Origin: Nageia nagi
Taxonomy: Eukaryota; Pinophyta
Assembly: GCA_050084985.1 (NCBI GenBank)
Contig: JBITNC010000001.1
Location: 170,252,001-170,316,000 of the forward strand
Length of the DNA: 64,000 nt
Reading direction: 5' to 3'
Made by a program: the position numbers and the translations under genes. Below are positions 48,700-61,480 of this stretch, one piece after another (position 1 is the stretch's first letter; the number at the start of each line of letters is the position of its first letter). Under the pieces are notes generated by a model. The model was given only the letters and a program-made list of their open reading frames with translations, was not told where the DNA came from and searched no databases.

Positions 48700-51600
48700 A
48701 TTGATTTCTTCTTCCAACATTTCATTATGAATTTTTATACCAAGGATTTTCCTCTATGGTTTTCCAAATGCTTATTTTTTGTAGGAGAGAAAGTGAGCCT
48801 CTTCTTTGATTTGGACTCTATCTCCTTATCACAAGGAGCATGGTTGTTTTTCTCTAAAGTTTATTGTCTTTTTTTATGATCTAGTTCCTTTGAGACTTTT
48901 TTCATTTCCTAACAAAAATTTCTAATTTCTTTGATTTTAAATTCAACAGGGGGTACCTGCTCTTTCAAGTTGATAACTAGAGCACTATTCTTATTAGGGA
49001 TGGATTTGGGCTCCATGTCTTCTAGCAAGTCCTTTCTTCCCCTTATATCTTTATTCATGTTATATTAACTTGAGGGATAGTTATGGATCTTGAATCTTGA
49101 ATCTTTTCTCCCCATATATCCTTTTTCTTTTAGGCACAAGATTTTCTTTCAATAAATTAGCTTCTCTCCTAGCCATTCTTACAAATGTGGGGCTAGACTT
49201 AGGATCACCACTTGGAAAGATATTTATGGGTCCTTGTTCTAAAGTTATTACATTCTCCTTACCAAAATCTAAAGGGATTTCAAATTTATTCATAGAGTCA
49301 GAGAGCTCCACCAACTTACTCTCCTTGTTGTGTTTTGCCTTTTTCATTGTATAATGAATCTCGTCCAATGAACCCAATAGTCCTTTTCTTACTTTCATAG
49401 TTGTGAAAAGGGGTCTAGAAAGCCCTCATCCTTCCAATCATCTGAAGCAAATTTCTTAGAACTGATCATCTTTTCCTTGGATCGTAGGTTTAGAATTTTT
49501 GGATTGTTCTTCACTTTGTCTTGGTTCTACTAGCAACACCCCCCTCCAATTCAGAAATGTTAGGTTCCTTCTCATAGAAGGGGTTTTAGGGATTTTACTC
49601 CACCTCTTTTTTTCATTATTAGAACATCTTCCTTACTAGATAATTGTTCCTAAATAATCAACTTTTATCAAGGCCTCTTTTCTCTATGCATTGGCTCTTC
49701 CTCTCTTTGTTCTACTATGGAAGATTCTAAAATCTTTGTATCTTGATTCAAGAACTTTGATATTTTAGGTAATCTAAGTATAGCTTCTTTTGATAGAATC
49801 TTTTGGTCTCCCTTTTTCTTGAATAGGGTTTTCTTTTGCACTACATTGAGGACCTTATTCAATTTCCTAAAATGCTTACTTTTACCTCCTTTCATTCCCC
49901 ATTTGATTATGAAACTAAGCAAGATGTTTTCCACTTCCACCTCTTCAACTAGCTATGAGGCTTAAGCTATAATCTCCTTATTCCTATGTCTTTAATGATT
50001 TATGTCTCAATATCTTATCTTTTTCATTTCTATCTTATCATGTAAGGATTCATAATACTATAAGAGCTTGATGTTAATGTTTTTTTTCTCATAGACAACC
50101 TAGAACTTTCCCTTCATCTTGTTTATGGGTTATAGAAGACCCCCCTTAGCATGGGCTCCCTGACTTGGTTTGAAGACTTTACCTCCTAATCTAATTCTAA
50201 TTCTTTGATATTTCTTTAGTTTTCTTGCAATCACCTCCTCATATTATTTGTAAGCCCTTTTTTTTTAATTCAATTTTAGATCTTCACATATTGTACGTTT
50301 TAGTGCTTGCAAAAATTAAAACCAATCACATAAAAATATTGACACAGTTTTTACCCTAGTCTGATTGATGTGGTCTACATCCAACAAATAACAATCCATT
50401 ATTGTAGATACCCTTTTTTTACAAATTCCTTCGAATGATTCTTCTTGCTTCATTCTTTTGCTATCAAAGGCGAATCATATGATCCTTGTAGGCTGCTACA
50501 CAATCTCTTATGGAAGATGACTCTATTTTCAACAAGAGTCCCAAAGCATAGTTCTTTATATCTTGTCCTAGATTGACATCTTTAAAACTACCCTTGTTCT
50601 TCTTCTCTACATCATGGTGATCATGTCGTCCACTTCTTTTTTCTTATATGGCAATGATTTTGTCCATTATTTTCTTCTCCTATGGCAATGATTTTGTCCT
50701 TGGTTTTAACACTACACATATTCTTAAATGTGACTCCATCTACTCTCATGGTAATTATTTATTCCATGGAGTTTTTACATTCTCTAGAAACTCTCTCCCA
50801 CTTGGGAGGAAAACCCACTAAGGGACTTAACTTTTTTCCATACTCCATGTTCCCTTTTATAACATTAAGGGATTACAAATTTGGAGTTTATGGTTACATG
50901 ATGATAAGATAATATTTGTTATTTTTCTTCCTTTATAATATGCTCTCTCATCCTCACAATTATAATCTCCCTTATTTGTATTTGATAGTATTATTTTGGC
51001 CTCATATAGCTATATTCTCCTATCTTTTTTGGATTTTGCAAAACTATCTAAACTACTTATAGTGCCATTTTGGCATTACCACAACTTCATGACCATACAT
51101 TCAAATGTCACAAAATTTCATTCAAGTGTTCTTGGATATATGTAGCTTAATTGATCCAAATTTAACACTTTAAATCCTTATTGGTAGCTCCAATTTTGAC
51201 AATCAAGTTGGCCTCCAACGTAGATTTGCACCTAAGCTATCAAAATTTTGACTGTCTTGAATGCAAAATGAGAATTTACTATTTTGTGAGTGCCATAACT
51301 TTCACATATTTAATCCAAATGATTTCAAATTTTAACCACATGTTTATAATACTACAATCTACCAATTACTCAAATTTTAAGTTATCAATCAACTTAAGAT
51401 ACTTCTGGTGTGTTCTTCAATAGAGCCTTCCATGCATATTTTGCATTCTTTTATATTTAACTTTAAATTTTGTAAAGCCATAACTTACAAACCATAGCTC
51501 TATTTTATTCTCCTTTTGAAGTATTGGAATCATGGAAGATATATATTTAATATGTAAGAGAATAATAAAAAATATATATATCTAAAAAATCACCTTTTTT

Positions 51601-52260
51601 AAGACTCTAAAATCCATTTCAGATCATCATAAACCAATTTTATAATTGATTCGCGAAGTGGAACTTGAGATTTATTTTGTTTGATCTTACTAACCAAGAT
51701 GAAAATAGAATTAAAGATAAAATATATAAATTTCACCCTATCTGTGTCCAAGAAAATGAAATGGTTTAACAAAAAGAAATGGGAAGCTTAGAGAATTCTA
51801 TATCTACCTTCAAGCATGATATATTTTATCAAGATTGATGCCACATCCTTACATGGTTTTGGAATCGAAGACCTTAAGACTCTCATTTGGTACTTATCTA
51901 GATTATTTAATTTCATGACTTTGTGAAAAAAATTATCTTTAGCTTCAAATTTTTTAACTTTACCTTCTCTTTTAACGAGAATCCCTTCATTTGGCATTCC
52001 TATAACTCTAGCAATCATTTGCAGGATTATAGAAAACTCAAATCCATTTACACAACATCTTTCATCAACCCATAATTTTACAACCTCCATAGATAATTTT
52101 TCATCATGCCCTTTGTAAGCACTTATAATTCTATCAAGTCCACCCCAACAAATAATCCTCCATAACTTTAGATCCTTCATAGCTTCTTCAGGTGAGACTA
52201 GACCAATTCAAACTAGCTCACCTCCCATGGTTTTCAATAGCAGCTCATATGAGAATATCT
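48700..52260 (-). pseudogene. ORF-X remnant, copy 3 (with best-preserved N-terminal domain)
   Basis: Family not recognised. The clearest part is a 130-codon open frame (52180-51788): LKLWRIICWGGLDRIISAYK, GHDEKLSMEVVKLWVDER, FSIILQMIARVIGMPNEG and SIPKPCKDVASILIKYIML. It is followed after a stop by LLLNHFIF and SIIKLVYDDLKWI to about 51600. Downstream the frame decays. Two further open segments are lysine-rich: 49940-49668 (FRKLNKVLNVVQKKTLFKKK) and 49398-49081 (LGSLDEIHYTMKKAKHNKES). Motif order matches ORF-X copy 1 at 9285-11010. No pol of its own was seen upstream, so it may be another non-autonomous element or a deleted Gypsy copy. Coding limits are approximate. Confidence 0.5.
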
Positions 52261-54589
52261 TCCCTTATATCCAACACTAGCTAGCTCATTCAATAGAGGT
52301 AAATGGGTCTAACACTAATATGGAAAAATACATTACATGCATTAATGTTTTGAGAGGAGATGACAGAACTTCTTACACTTCAACTATCACTATCGCCAGA
52401 GAGGACATGTGCTTGAATGCCATGTAGCCATTAGAAATTCTATTAAAATTTAAACCTTACCTTTTATCTTTGATAAACACATTTGAGAGGGGTTGGCAAG
52501 TTATGATTATCCCCCTTTTGGCATACGAATCACCTATAAAGCCTTGATATTATGTGAATGATTTGACTTTACAAGTGCTCAATCAAATCCTACCTTATTA
52601 GTGAGGGCTATGTTATCAAGAAAGAAAAATCAAGCCAAAGTTGACTAGGATTCCACCATCTCTCCTTCAACAAAAATACTCAAAAATTCTAATAATAATT
52701 TAATAGCCAAAGGTTTACCAAAAGTTAGAATTTAGCAAGGTAGATTAATTTCCTTTTCTTATCACCTCTAAGGCTCCTCCAACCTTCACTCTATTCTAGA
52801 TGATAAAATATTTAAAAATGTATTTCAATTTCTACTTTATATTTAAAACTACTTTTTCCATGAATTTTAGGTATATTTGGTTTAGAAGATAATGAGTCTA
52901 AGTAGAAGCTAGTAATTCTTCTAAAGGTCAACATCCATAATCTTGATGGCTCAAAAAGGTTTTGTCCTATGTTCCTCAATAATTTTGGATGTTTTAACTT
53001 CCTTTGGTGGATAATTAGGCCAACTTGTAGGTCTATATTTTATTTTTTATTTATATGAAAATGGTTGTTATACAATTTTATTGTAGGTTATTTGATTAAA
53101 ATTTGGACTTTCTTCAGTAGCTTTAGCCCATGATGTTTATCCTCGATATGTTCCTGATTGTTTGGGGGGTTTTAGTTGTGATTTTTTAGCTCTACATCCT
53201 CTAACCTTAGTAAATATTCCACTTTCATCTCTAGGAATATTCATACAATCAAAGAAAAATTCTAAATCATACTACTGATTATCACAATCTTAGGAACAAT
53301 TCTTGAAGAATCCTGATATTGAATTTTTACATGATAGTATTTATTCCAAGAGACATATTATGAAATCTAGATTCCTATATCTCCTATAGACTTGAAGAAG
53401 TGTGACAATATAGAACTTCTAAATAGTGTTGGAAATAATCCTATTTCAAGCTTCTTAAGTGTAGTTCAACTAACACTTTTTCTTGGTAATGATGCCAAAA
53501 ATGATGACTTGTCCTTATCATCATTTACTTTGTTATGATTTAATATTATTCATTTTTTATAAAGATCCTCTCATTGTATATAACACTTAAGTACATAGCT
53601 CAAATGAATTGGTATTCTAATTCTATAGGGGTTTATTTTCCTCTCATCATGTTCCTAAAAGGATCCTCTAGCTCCAAATAAGATAGTTGAGACTCCTACT
53701 TAGTGGGATTTGGGTATATCACTCTATATCATCAATTTGGATCGATGTTGTTTTAACTATATGTAGTTGAGACTCTATTTTTGCAATTTCCTAATCAACT
53801 AAATTAAAAAAAAATTAATAAAGTAGCATTAAATAAAATTAAGCTCTCTAAAATAAATGACAACACATTTTAACTGAATATTTTCAAGATTCTATAATGA
53901 AATATTTATTCTACTTGCTTGAAAAAACAAAACACTCAATCTAACTAAATTGAACAAACACACACATAAAATTTAAAATAGGGAAGTAATAAAGATACTT
54001 ATACTAGTAGGAGTCAGACCACCTCTTCCTAACAAAAGCTCATAAGTAAGATCAATACTTGTAAATCAACTGGAACTCTTTCATTACTTCAACATGTGCA
54101 TACATTAAGAAAAAATACTTTGTTCTCACTAACTATTATTGCATCAATCTCCTAACCAAATTTTTAATAATGAAAAGTGGTATTTATTCCTAATTCAATA
54201 AGATTATGCTAAGGATAACTCCTAATGATACTAAATAATATCTAACTATAGTCTTATGCGATTATAGGTTTATTCCATAATAGGGGAAATTTTTACAACC
54301 TTCAACCAATCAAACTATCATATTCTTATCCAATTTATTTACAATTTAATAAAAAATCATCCTTGATGTTACTATTATGTAAGGCTTACAAACATAGTAT
54401 TCAAAACATATCAATTTCTTTGACCAAATTCATTAATAATGATATATAACTTCAACATATGAATCATTATTTCCTTCTTAGGTGCCTACAAATTTGGCAC
54501 TTTGCATGTTTCCAGACTATGGATGCATGTACCTTATCTTGGCAATGAAATGGTGTTTAAATTATGCATTTTTTCATCTCAAAACTCTA
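52261..54589. other. AT-rich stretch with little recognisable content
   Basis: No clear gene. Around 52376-52430 (plus strand) the reading HFNYHYRQRGHVLECH looks like a decayed retroelement zinc knuckle (GH and final C kept), but its surroundings give no gag. The rest is AT-rich without motif. Confidence 0.35.
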
Positions 54590-54850
54590 ATATTTATTAT
54601 TGGAAGACTCTAGCACTAGACTCTAGAGCTTAGATTTTTTCCCTTATTTTGGTGTTGGCATCATGAAACTCGAGTGCTAACATGGGTTTAGAAACGTTGG
54701 CGCTAAAATTATTCTGAACTCTAGTGTTGACATAGTTTAAGGAATCTATTGTTGATGTAGTTAAGGGCCTTTGGTGCTAATGCAAGTAAGAACTCTAGCA
54801 CCTATCAAGTTACAAGACTCTAGTGCTTCCTTAATATAAAACTTTGGTGG
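54590..54850 (+). repeat. Second array of ACTCTAGTGCTA-type motifs
   Basis: Variants such as GACTCTAGCACTA, AACTCGAGTGCTAACA, AACTCTAGTGTTGACA, CTTTGGTGCTAATG, AACTCTAGCACC and GACTCTAGTGCTT recur at 30-45 base spacing. The same motif type is at 16775-17065. Confidence 0.6.
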
Positions 54851-55039
54851 TTAACTATGCAATGTTATACTTTCATGAAAATAAGAGCAATCATGCATCT
54901 TAAAACACCAAAAATCATCATTATCAAAGAAGAAAGCAATAAATCATAACAATTATAAACATGCATTTCATCACTAATTTTTATATACTTATAAGTTTAG
55001 AATATGATTATAAGTTATTATGGAATTCAAATTACATAA

Positions 55040-57825
55040 AAGGTACATGGATAATGGTCAAAACTGAGGCCATTTTATGCCTTATCATAAAGCTAAGAAA
55101 ATAAGTGACAAAATTGATGTGAAAAAGATTAGTTTGGAAAAGAATGAGTCCTTGTGCAACTCTTGCACTACTAACCCCAAAGAAAGATGGGTCATGGAGG
55201 ATGTGTGTGAATAGCAACACCATAAATAAAATAACTAGCAAGTATAGGTTTTCAATACCTAGAGTTGATGATATGATGGATGTCTTAATCGAGGCTAGCT
55301 ATTTTATCAAGATTGATTAGTGGATTGGTTATTATAAAATCATAATTCAATAGGACGATGAGTAGAAAATAACTTTCAAGAATCAAGATGGATTGTATGA
55401 GTGGTTAGTGATGTCATTTGGGTTTTCTAATGCACCCAATACCTTCATACAATTAATAAATCAAGTGCTATGGGAATTTAGTGATAAGTTTGAGGTTGTA
55501 TATTTTGATGATGTCTTGATTCTTAGAAAAAGTTAAGAAGAGAACCTACACCATTAAAAGTTGGTGTTATAATTATTTAGGAAAGATAAATTGAATGCAA
55601 ATTTGAATAAGTGTTTATTTAGACTAGTTTAGTATTACTAGGCTTTGTGATCTCAAGATGGATGACTAAAAGGTGAAGGTTATTATTGAATGGCCTATTC
55701 CAAGGAGCATGAAAAAGGTGAAAGGTTTTCATAGATTGGTCACTTTTTATAGGAATTTCATTAGAAACTTTAGTAGTAGTCTTGCACCAATAACTGAGTA
55801 TACAAAGGGGAAATATTTTATATAGAAAAAAATTGCAACTTAGAGTTTGGAACTCCTAAAGGAGAAGGTTTCAGAAGCACTAGTTTTGGTACTCCCAGAT
55901 TTTAATAAAGACATTGAGTTCGATTGTAATGCCTCACATGTTGGAGTCAGAGTTGTGATGAACCAAGAGGGATGACCTATAACATTATTTAGTGAAAAAA
56001 TGAAAGGAAGAATTATTCTACTTATGATATGGATTTTTATGATATTGTATAAGCATTGAGATATTTATGTCATTATTTGTTTTCCAAGGAGTTTTTTTTG
56101 TTCATTTATCATGAAGAATTGAGGTATGTTAATTCTCAAAAGAAACTAAATAGTAGACATGCTAAGTGGGTCTCCTTTTTGCAAAAATATTCCTTTATTT
56201 TGAAGCATAAGTCTAGTAAATAGAATAAGGTTGTTGATGCATTAAGCATAATAGTGATATTGATAACCATCATGAAAAATGTAGTGATAGAATTTAAGGG
56301 GATTAAGGATATGTATGAATCTAATGTAGATTTTGGGGACATTGTACAACAATACAAAATTTTGATAGTGGGTGAAACATATGAAATATTTGAGGAATAC
56401 ATTATGCAAAATGGGTTTTTTAGGGAAATAATTATGCATAATTGTTGGTTCCATACAAGAGAATATCCTTCATGAATCACATAATAGTAGCTTGACAGGA
56501 CACTTTGGTGTGGATAAGATAGTTTCTCTTGCAGAAGATAAGTATTATTAACCCAAGTTAAAGAGTTATGTAATTTGATTTGTGGCTAGGTTTTGAGCGT
56601 ACCAAATGGCTAAAGGCCATATCCAAAATACAAGGTTATATATGCCCTTTCCAGTTCACATAGTATCATGGATGGAATTTGGCATGGATTTTGTGTTGGG
56701 ACTACTCCATACTAAACAAGGTAAAGATTCCATTTTTTTGTAGTAGATAGGTTTTCTAAAATGTATCATTTCATTTATTATAAGAAAAACAATGGTGCAA
56801 CCAAATTTGCAATTATATTTTTTGATGAAGTTGTGAGACAACACAAGGTTCCAAAGACCATCACCTTTGATCAAGATATCAAAGTTCTAAATAAATTTTG
56901 GAGAATATTATGGAAGAATCTAGATACCAATTTACATTTTAGTAGTGCTTATCACCCATAGACCTATGAGAAGATAAAATTAGTGAATCAAATCTTGGAA
57001 ACCTTCTAAAGAGCATATTTAGAGATAATCCAAAATAATAGGATCTCACCTTATCAAAAGCAAAATTTGCATACAATAGTTCAATGAATCGATCAATAGA
57101 TAGTCACCTTTCTAAATTATTTATGGTAAGAATACCTATAGTGTTTTGGACTTGGTTGATTTACCCATCAGTGGGTATGTTAGTGATGGCATAGAAGCTT
57201 TTGTCAAATATATACAAAAATTGAAAGAGGAATTCATAGAAAGGTTGCAGACTAGTAATGCTAAGTATAAAGAGGCAGCAGATGCATATAGGCATGCTAA
57301 AGTATTTGATGAACGAGATACATTCATGGTATACTTTTGAAAGGAGATATTTCCAAATGCAACTTATAATGAGTTAAAAATGAAGTATATTGAAACCTTT
57401 AAGATTTTGTAAAGAATGAATGATAATGCTTATAATATAGAGTTACTTGATGATCTTGATATTTCACCTATTTTAATGTCTTTGATTTATATGAATTTCA
57501 TGGGAATATTAAAGATGTTGAGGTTGTAAAGGAAGCTAATTAGGAGTAGTAAGTAATTAGGAAGAAGAAGGTATAGATTATGAAGGTCCTTGATAAGAAG
57601 ATGATCACCACATATCATAGTAGCTACAAAAAAATTTTGGTACAGTACGAAAGTTTATCATAGGTAGATAACACTTGGATTTTAGAGGCAAAACTCAAAA
57701 ATATTAATAATGAAAAGTTGTAGGAATTCAATCAATGGAACTCCAAGGATTTGAGTTATTTTCAACTAGAGGAGAATGATGCACCTTCCTGGGGTCATAA
57801 ATTTTTTATTCAATTGTCCGTTTGA
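55040..57825 (+). pseudogene. pol: Gypsy 3 pol remnant with chromodomain (chromovirus type)
   Basis: Domains in order on the plus strand. [19 protein letters not shown] (about 55180-55230), [24 protein letters not shown], and the catalytic YFDD at 55501-55512, intact. RNase H: about 55850-56240, with PDFNKDIEFDCNASHVGV. Integrase: a zinc-binding remnant near 56480-56620, MEFGMDFVLG (core start, about 56670), FDQDIKVL, and the C-terminal DNAYNIELLDDLDISP (about 57420-57470). A chromodomain-like tail at 57590-57760 (KILVQYESL, WILEAKL) would target insertion to marked chromatin. The frame would end within the LTR near 57825, common in chromoviruses. Stops and shifts throughout. No gag or 5' LTR seen upstream. 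Confidence 0.88.
57768..57776 (+). other. Polypurine tract of Gypsy 3
   Basis: AGAGGAGAA directly before TGATGCACC, the presumed LTR start. Confidence 0.6.
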
Positions 57826-58699
57826 GCCCCTATTTTCAATTCATGTAGAATTAAATTATCTATAGTTTTGCAATGTCCTCCAACAAGGTTTTAGTTTATT
57901 TGGACCATTTTTCAAAGCCTATGATAAATAAAAATAGTAATTAAAGTACTAAAAATATATATTTACAATATACTATATCTATCTCTTGACCTAATCAAAT
58001 ATGAATATAAATGGATACAAACTTATCGTTTACCTAGTACCATGTTGATCGTAATTGAGATATGGTCTCCATAGTATCTAGAGGACTCACTCCCTAAATT
58101 CAAACCTTCCTTCCTACTAATTGTAGTGCATTGATGTACCATAAAGAATCAATGAATAATAATGCATCAATGTACGGTTGTCCACCCTCATATCCTTCAA
58201 ATTCATGTTTATCATCAATGTTACCGACCAAGGTTATTAGACCTAACTATGATATTGTGAAGAAAGAATGTAATAATCACTTAGGGCATTGACCTTCTTC
58301 CCTTAAATAGATGAAAGGTTCTATTATTGTCCAAGACACCTTCTTAAATAGTGCTCCTTGAACCTACTACAAAAATAACATAAATGATTGAAATTGTACT
58401 TTATTCTATAAATATAGAAAAATAAAGAATTAATTTAGTATTTTATTAAGTAGATGAGAGGTGCTAACACTAGCTTAGCTAGAGTTATTATCTAAAAGAT
58501 CTTGTTGGATTAATAAGAGATCATCAATGGATCTACAAGCTTGCCAATAGATAAATAAGTGGAATAAAATCAACCCTCATAGATGATGAGCATAAAAATA
58601 ATGAGGTGAAAAATAAGGACATAATTCCTCTATCTCATCACACAATATACATTTTATAAGTATGTGTCATCCACTTCTACTAAGTTACTTATCTGAGAG
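57777..58699 (+). repeat. Presumed 3' LTR of Gypsy 3 and unassigned flank
   Basis: Starts TGATGCACC after the purine tract, as expected for an LTR of this group. No second copy is in the window, so the LTR end cannot be placed; part of this span is flank. No coding signal apart from the end of pol. Confidence 0.5.
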
Positions 58700-60680
58700 A
58701 AATTTATCATGGACTACCATCCATATGTAAAAAAATGATTTTGGGCCATGGTTTTGAGAATCAAATGTGTTTTCAATTTTGGAGGAATATGGCTTTAACC
58801 CTTTGGTTGAAGGCATTATATACAAAGATGATAGAGTATTCCCTTATGGATTTGAGTCATGACATGATTGGGTGATTTTGTACTCTTTATATTCTTCTTT
58901 CAAACTACATGTACACTCTAGTGCTTTAGATTCATGAGAAAACTTAAGTAGCAAAGTGGCAAGACTTATTTGTTAACTCTTATGCTAATCTCAATTGCAT
59001 AAGACTAGTAGTTTGCTACTTTACCATCCCATAGATTGTAGAGGAGTTGTTGAATGTTAGGGAAGGAGTTCATTAGAGATATTTTGGAAAAATCCATAAA
59101 TCTTTACAAAAATTAACTTTGGTCTCATTCTCGACATCCCATTTGAGGTAACACAACATGTGGTTCTTCATATTTTTTATATTACTCTAAATTGGTGAGT
59201 TCTATATAAAGTCCTTTGTAATGAAGATTCACCCAATAACATAGCTATTTAATGATTTGGAGTGAAAGACATAACTCCATAGAGTTGTGGGATTGGAATA
59301 GATCCTCCAAATAAATTTACCAATTGATGTTGTGTTCTTACCATAGAAGCATTCCTAGTTCTCCTAAGGATTTATTGTGATATAACTATCCCATTCTACT
59401 AAGTGAAATTTATGAGTCTTAGAGTTGCCCTTCAATAGGAAATCTCTCATGATAGACTCCATTTTCTTTATTTCCTTCTATGGGATCCCAAAAGTACTCA
59501 TCTAGTAGATGGGGATGGCTCTTAAAATAGTGTTTATTTCTATCGATTTTCCAATATTCTTAACCATTTAGCTTTTTAAAAGGCCAATTTTCCCTCATCT
59601 TAGATAGAATATTATCCTAGAAGTCAAGGTTTTTTGCTTATGATAAAGGCATGCCTAGATAAAAGTTGGGTAAGGTATCAATGGTCATACTTATTAATTG
59701 AAAGATCCTTCTAAGGTGTTGGTTTGAAATATTTAGACCAAAAAATTTGGACTTCATTCTATTAATAGCTTACCTAGATGCCAATTCATAGACATAGAGG
59801 AGGCCTTTGATTATGAGGGTTTCTTATAAGGAGGGGTAGGAAGCCAACATGTTATCATAAAAAAAACTAGGAGTGGTTTATTTATTAGTAATTTATGTTG
59901 ATTTGGAGTTTTATGATCATGTCATTAGAATGTAAGTGTTTTAGTCCCTTCCCTAAATTTCCCTAAGGCTTTGAACATGGATCATCTTGTTTGAGTCCAC
60001 ATGAGCTCTTGAAATAACCCTTGGAAATGGCATTCACAAGAATTGAGAAGGAATGACCTTCAAATATTGAGGAGATTTTTTGTACCCAACTATCCTTGAA
60101 ACCAAACTTTCTCAGGATTTAGAGTAGGAAACTCTAATTTACATAGTCAAAAGCTTTTGACATGTCAAGTTTTAGCGAGAGGCATTTGCTCTTTTGGCAT
60201 TTTATGGAGTGGATTAGTTCATGTACAAAAGAAACTCCATCTAATATATGTATACCCTTAACAAAAGTTTTTTATTATTTTGAAATGATATCTGGGAGCA
60301 CCTTCTTGATTCTATTGGTTGTAATCTTTGAGATGCTTTTATAAATGGTATTAAATAAATATATTATCCTAAAAGGCTTACCAATTTTAGCACACTCAAG
60401 ATTAGGAATAAGTGCTAGAAAATTATGATTGATCCTTGTTAGAATCTTTTTTGGTGAGAAAGATTCTCTAATTATATCTACAATTTTTCCTTTAAGAAGA
60501 TGCCAAAAGTATTGGAAAATGCCCAAAAGAAAGCCATTGAGCCTTAGGGAGCCAAAAGCTTTTAGTTATAAAAGAGTTTCTTCTACTTCCTACTCTTAAA
60601 TTTGGTTGGTGAGGGACTAATTTTGGGTAAAATTGACCAGCATGGGGATGAGGTTTAACATATATTATCCCACATTATAA
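58700..60680 (-). pseudogene. LINE (L1-like) reverse transcriptase remnant
   Basis: Minus-strand translation starts near 60640 with an upstream RT block, then FLALIPNLECAKIGKPFRII and TIYKSISKITTNRIKKVLPD (60450-60285), LKLDMSKAFDYVN (about 60170-60140, first catalytic block), and SCGLKQDDP. The second catalytic block is FYDN at 59862-59851 where FxDD is required. NISNQHLRRIFQLISM and a C-terminal region with RIYSNPTTLWSY and FCKDLWIF follow to about 58700. This is the typical wording of plant L1-like elements. The endonuclease domain and ORF1 are absent: the copy is 5'-truncated at or before a satellite-like array (from about 60700). Stops and frameshifts are common. No poly(A) tail was located. 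Confidence 0.88.
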
Positions 60681-60699
60681 TCAAAAGTTCATTTAGCAT

Positions 60700-61480
60700 A
60701 AACTTTCCCCTTGTCTTATGTATTTTTGGGATTGCATTTCATTATGAATACTTGAGAGTGATAGAAATTCTTTGGCACAAAATTTTTCCTTTCATTTATG
60801 TATTTTGAGACTACATTTCATTGTGAATACCTGTGAGTGATATAAAACCTTATGGCATGAAATTATCTCTTTCATTTGTGCATTTTGGGATTGCATATTA
60901 TTGTGAATATGTGTTACTAGCAAAAACTCATATAATATAAATTTATCCCTTGTGTTGTGTAATTTTGGGACTGCATTTCATTGTGAATACTTGAGAGTGA
61001 TAGAAATTCTTATGTCATGAATTTTACCTTTCCTTGTGCATTTTAGAAATGCATATTGTTGTAAATATGTGTTACTAATAGAAGCTCATATAGCATGAAT
61101 TTGTCCCTTGTGTTGTGTATATTTAGGATTGCATTTCATTGTGAGCACCTAAGACTGACAAAATTTCTTATGGCACATATTATTGTGAATATGAGTTAGT
61201 AACATATGCTCATATAACATAAATTTGTCCCTCTTGTCCCTTATATGTTGTGTATTTTTTAGATTTCATTTCTTTGTGAGTATGTGAAAGTGATAGAAAT
61301 TCTTATGGCATGAATTTGTCCCTTCCATTTGTGCATTTTTAGATTGCATATCATTATGCATATTTCTTAGTAATAGGAACTCATACGGCATGGATTTGTC
61401 ACTTCTATTTGTGCAACTTGGGACTACATATCATTGTGAAAATGTAATTGTGAAAAATGTTCATACAATATAGAATGATC
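60700..61480 (+). repeat. Tandem array of about 80-bp monomers, two alternating types
   Basis: About ten monomers anchored on ATTGCATTTCATTGTGAATA-like sequence at 60731, 60810, 60890, 60970, about 61048, 61128, about 61175, about 61261, 61343 and about 61433. Type A continues with GAGAGTGATAGAAATTC, type B with ATGTGTTACTAATAGAAGCTC-like sequence, and from the third monomer they alternate B, A, B, A. That gives a higher-order unit of about 160 bases. One unit is shortened near 61170. Confidence 0.85.
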
